From: Bacteroidales bacterium UBA1745
GTDB lineage: Bacteria; Bacteroidota; Bacteroidia; Bacteroidales; UBA932
Length of the DNA: 64,000 bases
Reading direction: 5' to 3'
Assembly (NCBI GenBank): GCA_002314885.1
Contig: DCHT01000028.1
Coordinates: 1 to 64,000 of the forward strand
The notes beneath the pieces are model-generated. The model searched no databases. It saw only the letters and a program-made list of their open reading frames with translations, and was not told where the DNA came from. Positions 10,599-19,762 of this stretch are shown here, piece after piece. Every line of letters starts with the position of its first letter. Position 1 is the first letter of the stretch. The translations under genes were made by a program, and so were the position numbers.

Positions 10599-13500
10599 TT
10601 AGAAATTAAGGTCAAGACCGAAGGTATAGACACGGCTCTTAGGATATGCGCCCCAGTCGAGACCAGGGGTCATAGGGCTGGAAGAAGCCATATTCACTTC
10701 CGGATCGTAGCCGGAATACTTCGTGATGACGAAAAGGTTCTGGGCTGAGAAGTAGAATCTCAGCTTGTTGACATAGATCTTCCTGGTGAGGTTCTTCGGC
10801 AGGGTGTAGCCGAAGGTCAGGTTCTTCAGGCGCAGGAACGAGCCGTCCTCCACGAAGCGGGAGTAGAGTTCGTTCTTGATGTAGCCGTCCCAGGCTGGAA
10901 CTTCGTTGGAAGCATTGGTCTTGGTCCACCTGTCAGCGACCTCGGCGAGCATATTGGCACGCTGGTCCTGGCTCTGGCAGGAGTACATCCTGGTGGCGTT
11001 GTAGATCTGGTTGCCGTAGGAGAAGTTGAACATCACGCTCAGGTCGAAGCCCTTGAAGGCGAAGTTGTTGGTTAAACCGCCGTAACCCTTAGGGGTGCCG
11101 TTGCCGATGACGGTACGGTCAGCGGTAGTAATCTCGCCGTCGCCGTCGATGTCGGCATATTTCACCATACCAGGCTTCACAGTGCGTCCGGCGTGTGAGG
11201 AAATGTCCACTACGCCAGGCTTGAGGGCATATTCGCCTGTAGCTGCATCCACGGTGAAGTCGCTGTCCTGATATACGCCGTCATACTTGTAACCATAGAT
11301 CTGGCCGATGGCGCTGCCCACGGTGACCATATAATCATAGCCGGTGTATTCGTTGTTCCATCCGACTGAGGTGTACATAGTGTCGGAGTCACCCGCGATG
11401 GCGAGGACCTTGTTGCGAATGAACGAAATATTGAAGTCAGTGCTCCAGAAGAAGCCGCCCTTGGTGTCGAAGTTGACGCTGTGGAGGGTGAGCTCGAGAC
11501 CGTCATTGCGAATCTTGCCCACGTTCTGCCACTGGCTTGCAAAACCGGTCAGGTAAGGCAGGGTGGCCTGCATCAGCAAGTCCTTGGTGTCCTTGCGGAA
11601 GAGGTCGGCAGTGAAGGTGAGGCGATCGTTGAAGAGACCCATATCGAGACCGATGTTGGTGGACTGTGAAGCCTCCCACTTGAGGTCCTCGTTGGCGAGC
11701 TGCTTAGGCTGGAGGGCAGTCACGACATCCTGACCCACACCATACTTGGTCTGGGTATAGAGGTCGAGGGACAGATAGTTGGTGATGCGGTCGTTGCCGA
11801 CCATACCCCAACCTGCACGCAGTTTCATATTGGAGATGACATTCTGGTTCTTCATCCAAGGCTCGTCGGAAATCTTCCACGCACCGGAGAATGAAGGGAA
11901 GAAGCCCCATTTGTGCTTCGCGCTGAACACGGTGGAGCCGTCCTCACGGGCAGTAACAGTCAGGAGGTAACGCCTCTTGTAGTTGTAATTGGCCCTTGCG
12001 AAGAAAGACACGAGGAGCTTGTCGGAATAAGTGGATGAAACGCGGCTAGGAGTTGCTCCAAGGCCGAGATTCGCATTTCCGAGGTTGTCGAACGGGAAGT
12101 CGGTGGCCTGGCCGAGAAGGTTCTCGGAAGACCTGCCGGAAGTCTCCTGGCCGATGGTCACGTCGAAGTTGTGGCTCTTCTTGGACGGCATCTTGTAGGT
12201 CAGGTAGTTGAAGTTCGACCAGCGCATATCACGTATCATCGTGGTCTGGCCGTAAGGGGTCTGACCATTGCGGTAAGCCTCCTTGGAACCGTCGTGGTAG
12301 AATACGTAGTTGCGGGTATTCGTGGTGGAATACTGGCCTGCGGTCTTGAATGACCAGCCCTTACCGAAGTCGATGGTGAGGGCGAGGTTGCCTGCCCACA
12401 TCTCAGCCTTCTTGGTATTGGTCACGCTCTGAGCCTGCACGATAGGGTTCACCTGGGAAAGGGACTCAGAGCTCTCGATTTCGAGAGGGTCGATGCTGGC
12501 TGCGAGGAGTTCCTCGTTGGTCATCCTCAGACCTGCGGTAGGACGGGCCCTGAGAATCTGGCCGAGCATATTGAAGCGGCCCTGGTCACCGGAAGTGCCC
12601 ACTCCCCTCCTGTCCGTGTTCGCATAGTTGATCGTGGCGTCGAAGGTCATATGCTTTGTGATCTTCTGGTTCACGCGGACCTTCGCAGTCTTCTTGTCGA
12701 AGGAACTGTTGGTGAAGATACCGTTCTCCTTGTAGTCGGAGAAGGAAAGCGAATATTTCGTATTGTCAGTACCGCCTGAGATGGACACGTTGTGGTCCAT
12801 AGACCAGGTTGGGCGGAAAGTGGAGTTCTGCCAGTCCACACCAGGCTCATCGACATAGTCGGCAAGAGTCTGGTAGCGTTCGCCTGTCTTATAATAGGTG
12901 TCAGAGAACTTGTCCGGCCAGGCCTCGGTCTGGAGCTTTACGAACTCATACGGGCTCAGGAGCTGCAGAGTCTTGGAAATCGTACGGTAGCTGGCGGAAC
13001 CGTTGTAGGTCACGCTTGGACGGCCGGTCTTGCCGGACTTGGTGGTCACGAGGACAACGCCATTGGCCGCACGGGAACCGTAGATAGCGGAAGAAGATGC
13101 GTCCTTAAGGACCTCGATGGACTCGATGTCGCTGTTGGCGAGATAGTCGATATTGTCCACCTGGAAGCCGTCGACCACATAGAGAGGGCTGGCGTCACCG
13201 GTAATGGAGCCGACACCGCGGACACGGATGTCGAAGCCGCCGCCAGGAGTACCGTCGGCTGCAGAAATCTGCACACCGGCGATCTGACCGCTGAGGGCAG
13301 CCACCACTGTACCTGCCTGGAAGCCTTCCACCTTGTCGGAGGAGACGGAGGCAACCGCACCGGTGAGGTCGCTGCGCTTGGTGGCGCCGTAACCTACCAC
13401 GACGAGTTCCTCGAGGAGATTGTTGTCAAGCTCGAGCTTGATGTCCACTGAAGTCTGGCCGGTGATGAGCACCTGCTGCTCCTTGTAGCCAAGGTAGCTG

Positions 13501-13712
13501 AAGATAAGGATCTGGCCCTTCTTCACTGAAATGGTATAGCGTCCGTTTGCGTCGGTGACGGTACCGGAATTGGTGTTGCTGACAAGGACGCTGGCCGCGA
13601 TTGCAGGCTGGTTGTTCTCGTCGAGCACACGTCCGGAGACGGTCACGTTCTGTGCAAAGGAAGCGATGCTGATGGCCGCAGCCACCAATGAAAGCAATAA
13701 TTTCTTCATCAT
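10599..13712 (-). CDS. SusC-like TonB-dependent transporter
   Basis: A 1037-residue outer-membrane transporter. Order: signal peptide (to about residue 21), carboxypeptidase-regulatory-like domain (VSGRVLDENNQPAIAA...GRYTISVKKG), TonB box region ELVVVGYG, plug domain (IRGVG-like IRVRGVGSITG, YVVDGF, IEVLKDASSSAIYGSRAANGVVLVTTK), then a beta-barrel ending in aromatic DLNF. It imports oligosaccharides in partnership with the SusD encoded just downstream. MMKK offers two start Met codons; either keeps the signal peptide intact. Confidence 0.95.
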   Translation of the reverse strand: MMKKLLLSLVAAAISIASFAQNVTVSGRVLDENNQPAIAASVLVSNTNSGTVTDANGRYTISVKKGQILIFSYLGYKEQQVLITGQTSVDIKLELDNNLLEELVVVGYGATKRSDLTGAVASVSSDKVEGFQAGTVVAALSGQIAGVQISAADGTPGGGFDIRVRGVGSITGDASPLYVVDGFQVDNIDYLANSDIESIEVLKDASSSAIYGSRAANGVVLVTTKSGKTGRPSVTYNGSASYRTISKTLQLLSPYEFVKLQTEAWPDKFSDTYYKTGERYQTLADYVDEPGVDWQNSTFRPTWSMDHNVSISGGTDNTKYSLSFSDYKENGIFTNSSFDKKTAKVRVNQKITKHMTFDATINYANTDRRGVGTSGDQGRFNMLGQILRARPTAGLRMTNEELLAASIDPLEIESSESLSQVNPIVQAQSVTNTKKAEMWAGNLALTIDFGKGWSFKTAGQYSTTNTRNYVFYHDGSKEAYRNGQTPYGQTTMIRDMRWSNFNYLTYKMPSKKSHNFDVTIGQETSGRSSENLLGQATDFPFDNLGNANLGLGATPSRVSSTYSDKLLVSFFARANYNYKRRYLLTVTAREDGSTVFSAKHKWGFFPSFSGAWKISDEPWMKNQNVISNMKLRAGWGMVGNDRITNYLSLDLYTQTKYGVGQDVVTALQPKQLANEDLKWEASQSTNIGLDMGLFNDRLTFTADLFRKDTKDLLMQATLPYLTGFASQWQNVGKIRNDGLELTLHSVNFDTKGGFFWSTDFNISFIRNKVLAIAGDSDTMYTSVGWNNEYTGYDYMVTVGSAIGQIYGYKYDGVYQDSDFTVDAATGEYALKPGVVDISSHAGRTVKPGMVKYADIDGDGEITTADRTVIGNGTPKGYGGLTNNFAFKGFDLSVMFNFSYGNQIYNATRMYSCQSQDQRANMLAEVADRWTKTNASNEVPAWDGYIKNELYSRFVEDGSFLRLKNLTFGYTLPKNLTRKIYVNKLRFYFSAQNLFVITKYSGYDPEVNMASSSPMTPGLDWGAYPKSRVYTFGLDLNF

Positions 13713-13724
13713 AGCTGTGTCCTC

Positions 13725-15818
13725 CTAGAATTTTTCGTCAAACCATATCCAGATCGGGAATATCTGGCTGCCGCTGTTGACGCCGCCTTCATTGCCGTCG
13801 GTGACGTATGTTACCTGGCCGCTGAATGCGCCGTTTGCGCAGATATTGTCGTCGTCGACCCACTTGTTGGCATTCACCACGACCGACTTGTCGGTGGCGT
13901 CGATGTAGAGCAGAGCCTGGGCAAGGTTGGCCTTGTTCGTATAGTAGGATGCAGGATCCTTGGAACCGGCGTTGACGGCCTTGTTCAACTGAGTGAAATA
14001 TGCCTTCCACCTTGAGTAGATGAAGGTATTTGTGTTAGTCGTATTCAGGGTACCTGAGATGTGAGTTTCAGGGCCTGCGATGTTGTAGTAGTTGAATGTA
14101 CGCCTGTAATCCGCGATGAGCAATGAAGGATCGGCGAGACCGATGGACTTAGGAGTAGCGGAGCGTACGCCCTTGCGAGGGTTGGCCTGGATTACGAAAG
14201 GAGTGTAATCGATGATGAGGCTGCCGTTGGTCTGAGGCTGCAGGAATGAGAAGAATACAGGAACGGTCACGGAGGTTTCGCCTGAAGTTCCCTGGCCTGC
14301 AGTTGCAGTTACGAGGATGAGGCCCTGGTTGTTGGCCTTGAATCCGGACATCGTGAGCTGACCGGTAGCCTCGTCGATGGTAGTGCCGCCGCACTGATGC
14401 TTGATGGCAAGTGACCATACGAGGGCAGTCTTGGCATCCGTAGTCGGCTTGAGTTCGAGAGCTGCCAGGGCTTCGGCAGAGGAAACTCTGAACTGGTCGG
14501 CGTAGGTGCCGTCGTTTGCAAGGTCGAGGTTGTTGCCATACCTGATATATGAGAAGAAGTATGGATTCTCGATCACAGTGAGAGCGAGGTCGGCAGTTGC
14601 ATTGCCCTTGGTGTTGGAGGCTTTCACCTTCACGGTATAGCTGCCCGGAGCGATGGTGTTGCCCTTGAGCGCGCTCACGGTGCCGTTTGCGGCATCCAGG
14701 CTGAGCTGACCTTCGAGAGCCGCAGCAAGGTCCACGAACTCGAAGGAGAGTTCATCTCCGACGAGGCCTGCTGCAGGAGCTGCGGAGAATGCACCGCCCT
14801 GGATGGCCTCGGTAGGCGCATATTTGAAGGTAGCAGGATCCACTGGCTTGATGAAAGCCACGGTATTCAATGTAAAGACTGAAGTGAAGTCAGCGGAACC
14901 GTACTCGTTGCTGACCGTGAGGTCGATGACATAACTGCTGCCCACCTCGAAGCCGTTGCCCTCTGCGACGGAAATGACGCCGTTAGAAGCATTGACGGAA
15001 ATCTTGTCGGTGGCAGGGGTCACGGCCTTCAGGGCAAAGGCAAGACCTTCAGGAGAGGCTTTCACGGTCGGCACACCTGACTCGTAGGCCAGACCGGCCT
15101 CAACCTTTCCGCTCTCGGATGGATACTTCACACTCACTGGGAGGCTCGTGATCTTGATGGTCACGAAATTCTCATACACGGACTCGCCTGCGTATGAAAT
15201 GACCTTCAGGCTGAGAGGATAGGTGCCAGGAAGGAACTCTCCCTTGAAGGAAGTGTTCACGCTGATCACGCCGGCCTTGGAAACCTTGAAGTATTCCTTG
15301 CCCTCTTCCTGAATCAGGGAGTAGGACTGGATGGAAACGGATTCTCCGGTAAGGATGACAGAGACTGTCTTGTCGGTGCTGAGGACGTCTGCCAGAGGAA
15401 TGACAAGTACGCTCTCGCTCGCCTCGATCTTCTCTGGGGCGATAGGAAGCATCTTCACAAGGAAGGCATCCTCGAATTTGAAACGTCGGCCATCAGCCTC
15501 GCAGGAGATGGTCAGGGCGTAGGAGCCCACGGCCAGTCCCTCGGAATCAGAGATGCTGACCGCACCGCTGTTCTCGTTGATGGAGAAGCTGGAAGTCTGG
15601 ATTGCTGAGCCGTCGAGTTTCACCTCTTCGATGGCAAAGGCAGACGGCTGGGGACCGTGATATGACGGAGCGTCGGAGATGAAGCTCATCGACGGGCCGA
15701 TATTGGTCACCTGCGGATAATAGAGAGACAACTGTGCAGTCTCTTCCTTCTGGGCACATCCGGTCAGGACGGCCAGGGCGGAGACGGCAAGCGTCAGGAA
15801 CAATGTTCTTACTCTCAT
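13725..15818 (-). CDS. Surface glycan-binding lipoprotein with Ig-like repeats (DUF4958-like)
   Basis: A 697-residue lipoprotein (lipobox LTGC, Cys20). The body is a chain of Ig/cadherin-like beta domains about 90 residues long, each with a pattern like INENSGAVSISDSEGLAVGSYALTI, repeated around residues 75, 185, 275 and 370. A C-terminal domain (about 430-697) ends PIWIWFDEKF. Similar proteins stand just before or after SusCD in GAG loci and hold the polymer at the cell surface. I infer the role from position and architecture. The gap to SusC is 12 bases. Confidence 0.8.
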   Translation of the reverse strand: MRVRTLFLTLAVSALAVLTGCAQKEETAQLSLYYPQVTNIGPSMSFISDAPSYHGPQPSAFAIEEVKLDGSAIQTSSFSINENSGAVSISDSEGLAVGSYALTISCEADGRRFKFEDAFLVKMLPIAPEKIEASESVLVIPLADVLSTDKTVSVILTGESVSIQSYSLIQEEGKEYFKVSKAGVISVNTSFKGEFLPGTYPLSLKVISYAGESVYENFVTIKITSLPVSVKYPSESGKVEAGLAYESGVPTVKASPEGLAFALKAVTPATDKISVNASNGVISVAEGNGFEVGSSYVIDLTVSNEYGSADFTSVFTLNTVAFIKPVDPATFKYAPTEAIQGGAFSAAPAAGLVGDELSFEFVDLAAALEGQLSLDAANGTVSALKGNTIAPGSYTVKVKASNTKGNATADLALTVIENPYFFSYIRYGNNLDLANDGTYADQFRVSSAEALAALELKPTTDAKTALVWSLAIKHQCGGTTIDEATGQLTMSGFKANNQGLILVTATAGQGTSGETSVTVPVFFSFLQPQTNGSLIIDYTPFVIQANPRKGVRSATPKSIGLADPSLLIADYRRTFNYYNIAGPETHISGTLNTTNTNTFIYSRWKAYFTQLNKAVNAGSKDPASYYTNKANLAQALLYIDATDKSVVVNANKWVDDDNICANGAFSGQVTYVTDGNEGGVNSGSQIFPIWIWFDEKF

Positions 15819-15824
15819 ATAATT

Positions 15825-18545
15825 TTACAGATTGGTTGTTAATTGATATGTCTTGCCGGCGAGTTCGAAGCTTGCTTCTACCTTGCTGGCTGAATATGTA
15901 GGCGCAGTAAGTTTGAGGGATACTGCGGAAGCATCCTTGCACGGATAGATGACGGTGACGAAGCGCACTCCTGCCATATCGGCAGTTTTGGCAAGATCCA
16001 CCTGATAGGACTTGCGTTCCACGGTCTTGTCGATGTTGGTGCTGAGGAAACCGGTCCTCGCAGTGCTGCTTATCGTCTGGTCAGCCACTGTCCATATTCC
16101 GATATTGTTGCCATCGGAGAAGGCTGTGTGGGCTGAATTGTCGGAAGTCGAGACTACCACGTCATTGGCCGATGAGACGACCGGAGGCAGGTGGAAGTTC
16201 AGATTGACCGTACCCGCAGCCGTACCGATGGCATCGTCCACGATGACGAAGAAGCTCCTGTCCACGAAGAAGATGGTCCTGCGATGAGTCAGGCCGCTGT
16301 AGGACGGATTGGACAGTACGAGTATGTCTGTGTTGCCATCCGTGGTGCTCTTGACCATAGTACCGCGACAGCTGGTCACATTCTTGCCGTCGAGGGTCAG
16401 GGTGTTATGGGCGGAAGTTGCCGCATACTTGCTCCTGTTGGTGCCTGTGGTGTAGGTGTAGCAGCCGGAGTCCTGGAAGAACTTGCGGCCACCCACGTAG
16501 AGTTCGAAGGTGTTGTTGTCCCACTGGCGGTGCCATTTCTCATTAGGACTCTGAGTGGTATTCTGGAGCACCATCATTATATCCTTGGCCTCCCAGCCGC
16601 TGCGGAGCACATAATAGCCGCAGTCAGGGAAGTTCTTGGCGAGATTCGAAGGCTTGGTGCCGCTTGCTCCACCGGTAGCCAGCCACAGATAGCTGCTCTC
16701 GTCCGGGAAGAGCTGGTAGTAGCGGTTGAAGTTCTTCTGGAGAATGCTCTTGGTCCAGGTGGCGCAGCGGGTATCGGTCATATTCACGGATGAGTAGTCC
16801 GGGAATACCATATTCACGACCACGTCTGCCATAGACTTCATTGCAGTCTTGTAGGAAGCTGGGAAAAGGGACGACTTGCCGTTCTCGGCAGCCATAAGCA
16901 TAGTCAGACGGAAATCCTCGATACTGCTTATATGGTAGTGAAAATCGCCGTCCTTGAGCCATCCGTCGTTATAGTACTGTGCAGTCACCTCGTTGTTGAG
17001 TTTGCCGCAGCCGCTGCTGATCCAGGCCTCGGATTCCTTCAATTCAGGGAAGAGGAAACCTATCTGAGCCACAGCCTGGGCCTCGGTGATGAGGTGGTTG
17101 GAGGTATTCGCATAGAAAGTACGGACGTGATTGGTCTGACGGGCAAGCTCATAGAGAAACCACATCAGGTATTCAGGAGTGAGGCTGGCGGATCCTTTCA
17201 CATAGTCGAGGATGTCGCATTCGCCCATAACGCGGATCGCAACTTCGAGAGGGCGCCAGGTCCAGCCTGCATTCCTGTAGGCAGCAGCCTGATTTTCCGG
17301 ATATACAGAATAGTCCAGTGCCTTGTCCGGCTCCGGATTCTGCTTGTGGAAGTCCTGGTAAGTCGCCATCCAGTCAGTCACATACTTCTCGTTCTTGGTG
17401 GCATAGTAGGCCTTGGCCTGATACGGCATCCACTCGTGGCGGTTCACCTGATAGCGCTGTTCCTGGTCCTTGGTAGGCCAGTACTGCCAGTTGATTCCCC
17501 CCTGTCCGTCGCTATATGAATAAGGTATGAGATCAGTAGAATTCTCATAATAGTTCTTCACATAGAAGCGGTAGCCGTTTTCCTTCAGGGCCTGGTCTGC
17601 ATAGTGCTTCTCAGTGTCGCTGAGCGCGGAAGTGATGTCAAAGGAAGGGTTCACAGGGCTGACGCGGGTCCTCCAGTAAGCCAGGAGGGCCTCTGCGGCG
17701 GCTTGTTTATCGCCTGCCCCGTATGCTGTTTTCACAGCCTCCAGGCCAGGATAATCCAGATTCAGCACATTGAACCACGCATCCTTGTATTTCTTGTTAT
17801 TCTCATCCTTGCCCATCTCGGCCCATTCGGACGCGCCCGCGAACTCAGGGAAGACAAGGGCGGCACGACCCAGTACAGTCGGAGCATAGCCCCCGGCAGC
17901 CATCCTTGCAGCCTCCTTGCCGAAGTAAGCAAGATACTTGGACGTAAAGGCTGGAGTCACGCTCGGACTCTGCATAAAGTACTGCCAGGCGGAAATCATT
18001 CCATTGACTCTGACAGCGGCAACATCTCCGTCCCAGGCGAGAGTATCTGCGGCGTCAATGAACTTATCCATCACGCCCGTCCAGGATTTTGCGTATTTCT
18101 CGTCGTGGCTGACCCTGTAGGCCAGTCCCTGGGCTGCGATCCAATCCAGAGCAGGATTCTGAAGAAGCACCTCAGTCTTCTCCGCAAGGGCGGCATCGGC
18201 CACGGCCTGCTCGGAAGCGCTGATCTTAGGGGCAATCAGGGAAATCTCCGGATCGATGACGGAGGTCCTGTTGCGGTAGTAGTCCCTCAGGGCCTGGGCA
18301 GCGTAGAAGTACTCTCCCCTGCCGGCCTTTTCGACTATGGCCGCCATCGATGAGTTGTCCTTGTCGAGCAGGTCGAACACGGCAGGATTGATGGAAGCGT
18401 TGTCCACTTCCTTCTCCGGCCTGACGTCCTGTCCGCCTTCGCCGCCACCTCCCTGCTCCTCGCAGGCGATGACTGTTGCGAAGAAAATGGCTCCAACAGT
18501 CAGCAGTTTGATGACTGTTGGAAAGTTTTTGAGCTTAACAATCAT
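15825..18545 (-). CDS. PL12-like heparinase lipoprotein with duplicated N-terminal module
   Basis: A 906-residue lyase, about 300 longer than a standard PL12. After a lipoprotein signal (Cys28) and a Gly/Glu linker, the helical module FDLLDKD...AAQALRDYYRNR (about 53-93) is repeated as FNVLNLD...AAAEALLAYWRTR (about 255-295); only the second leads into the full toroid and Hepar_II_III beta domain. Residues matching the PL12 site are kept: Asn in TSNHLITEAQ, Tyr in FHYHI, His in KWHRQWDNNTFE. The signal-peptide codons are made of three arms of palindrome family A. It overlaps the GH88 gene by 4 bases. Probably an endolytic surface heparan lyase. Confidence 0.82.
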   Translation of the reverse strand: MIVKLKNFPTVIKLLTVGAIFFATVIACEEQGGGGEGGQDVRPEKEVDNASINPAVFDLLDKDNSSMAAIVEKAGRGEYFYAAQALRDYYRNRTSVIDPEISLIAPKISASEQAVADAALAEKTEVLLQNPALDWIAAQGLAYRVSHDEKYAKSWTGVMDKFIDAADTLAWDGDVAAVRVNGMISAWQYFMQSPSVTPAFTSKYLAYFGKEAARMAAGGYAPTVLGRAALVFPEFAGASEWAEMGKDENNKKYKDAWFNVLNLDYPGLEAVKTAYGAGDKQAAAEALLAYWRTRVSPVNPSFDITSALSDTEKHYADQALKENGYRFYVKNYYENSTDLIPYSYSDGQGGINWQYWPTKDQEQRYQVNRHEWMPYQAKAYYATKNEKYVTDWMATYQDFHKQNPEPDKALDYSVYPENQAAAYRNAGWTWRPLEVAIRVMGECDILDYVKGSASLTPEYLMWFLYELARQTNHVRTFYANTSNHLITEAQAVAQIGFLFPELKESEAWISSGCGKLNNEVTAQYYNDGWLKDGDFHYHISSIEDFRLTMLMAAENGKSSLFPASYKTAMKSMADVVVNMVFPDYSSVNMTDTRCATWTKSILQKNFNRYYQLFPDESSYLWLATGGASGTKPSNLAKNFPDCGYYVLRSGWEAKDIMMVLQNTTQSPNEKWHRQWDNNTFELYVGGRKFFQDSGCYTYTTGTNRSKYAATSAHNTLTLDGKNVTSCRGTMVKSTTDGNTDILVLSNPSYSGLTHRRTIFFVDRSFFVIVDDAIGTAAGTVNLNFHLPPVVSSANDVVVSTSDNSAHTAFSDGNNIGIWTVADQTISSTARTGFLSTNIDKTVERKSYQVDLAKTADMAGVRFVTVIYPCKDASAVSLKLTAPTYSASKVEASFELAGKTYQLTTNL
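18470..18521. repeat. Dispersed palindrome family A inside the PL12-like signal peptide
   Basis: Three arms: TGACTGTTG at 18470-18478, CCAACAGTCA at 18493-18502 and TGACTGTTGG at 18512-18521; the last two form a perfect 10-bp stem with a 9-base loop. On the coding strand they supply the residues PTVI, LTVG and ATVI of the signal peptide. Confidence 0.7.
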
Positions 18546-19756
18546 TTGAGTCTATGAATTGCTTCAAGGAAATAATAGTCTGCATAGTTGATCGGCACGT
18601 CGATCTCGCTGTTGAGGGAGGCCGCACCGGTGCTGTGCCTGAGCACGAAGCCACCGTTGGTACCAGGCTCGGCCAGGTAGCTGTCGCTGCAGAGGCTCTT
18701 GATGCTCCTGCGGGCATAGTCGAGATATTCGCAGCCGTCCTCACCGTCGACATATCCGCTCAGTTCAATGAGAGCAGATGCCACAATGGCAGCGGCGGAA
18801 GCATCACGGGCCGGAGCGAGAGGCTCGCCAACCAGACCGCAGCTGTCGACCTTGGCAGCCTCACAGAGTTCGTTGCCGGTGCCAGGGGCATTGTAGTCCC
18901 ACACAGGCACGAGGTCTTCAGGCATAGCCGGATTGCACATAATGAAATCGGCAATCTTCTGAGCGTGGTCGAGGTATTTCTCATCCTTGGTGTAGCGGTA
19001 GCATACAGTGTAACCGTAGAGGCCCCAGGCCTGTCCGCGGGACCAGGCGCTTTCGTCAGAGTAGCCCTGATATGTGCCTTTGGATTCGATGCTGCCGTCG
19101 TTGTTGTAACTTACGACGTGATATGAGCTGCAGTCCTCGCGGAAGTGGTTCTTCAAAGTATTGTCGGCGTGGGTGATGGCAATCTGCCTGAGGCTTTCGT
19201 CTCCGGTGTACTCAGAAGCCCAGAAGAGCATCTCGAGGTTCATCATATTGTCGATGATGACAGGATAGTTCCATTCGCCGAAGTCCCAGGAGCGGATGAG
19301 GCCGACCTGAGGGTCGAACCTCTGCGCAAGGGTGCGTGCAGATTCGACAATCACGGCTGCAGATGCACTGTCGCCGAGCACCTCATACTGCTTGCCGAAG
19401 CTGCAGAAGGTCATAAAGCCGAGGTCGTGCGTACCAGTCCTGGTGGTCGCATCCTCGATGCGGGCGGTGTACTTGAGGGCTGCATCCTTGAAGGCCTCAT
19501 CCCCGGTGAGCTGATACTCGAGCCAGAGCGAGCCAGGGAAGAATCCGCAGGTCCAGTCCGCGTGCTTGGTCTTGTGATATGTCTCACCGTTGAAGGAACG
19601 CGGATAGCAGTTGAGCGTGTCGAAGAGCTCAGCCTGATATTTCAGCTGCTCCCCAGCCGCCTTGACCGCTTTGTTCAGATAAGCCTTATCCTGACCGCCG
19701 TTGCAGGCAGTCAGGACAAGCGCAGTGAGAACCGATAAAACTGTCAGTCTTTTCAT
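18542..19756 (-). CDS. Unsaturated glucuronyl hydrolase (GH88) lipoprotein
   Basis: A 404-residue lipoprotein (lipobox LTAC, Cys18) with an alpha6/alpha6 barrel. It hydrates the 4,5-unsaturated uronic acid left at the non-reducing end by the lyases, releasing it from the disaccharide. The two expected catalytic aspartates are visible as Asp111 (TGTHDLGFM) and Asp169 (IIDNMMNLE). The WSRGQAWGLYG motif of the family is present. It lies 6 bases after the preceding lipoprotein and overlaps the PL12-like gene by 4 bases, so both should be made together. Confidence 0.93.
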   Translation of the reverse strand: MKRLTVLSVLTALVLTACNGGQDKAYLNKAVKAAGEQLKYQAELFDTLNCYPRSFNGETYHKTKHADWTCGFFPGSLWLEYQLTGDEAFKDAALKYTARIEDATTRTGTHDLGFMTFCSFGKQYEVLGDSASAAVIVESARTLAQRFDPQVGLIRSWDFGEWNYPVIIDNMMNLEMLFWASEYTGDESLRQIAITHADNTLKNHFREDCSSYHVVSYNNDGSIESKGTYQGYSDESAWSRGQAWGLYGYTVCYRYTKDEKYLDHAQKIADFIMCNPAMPEDLVPVWDYNAPGTGNELCEAAKVDSCGLVGEPLAPARDASAAAIVASALIELSGYVDGEDGCEYLDYARRSIKSLCSDSYLAEPGTNGGFVLRHSTGAASLNSEIDVPINYADYYFLEAIHRLK

Positions 19757-19762
19757 ATACTA

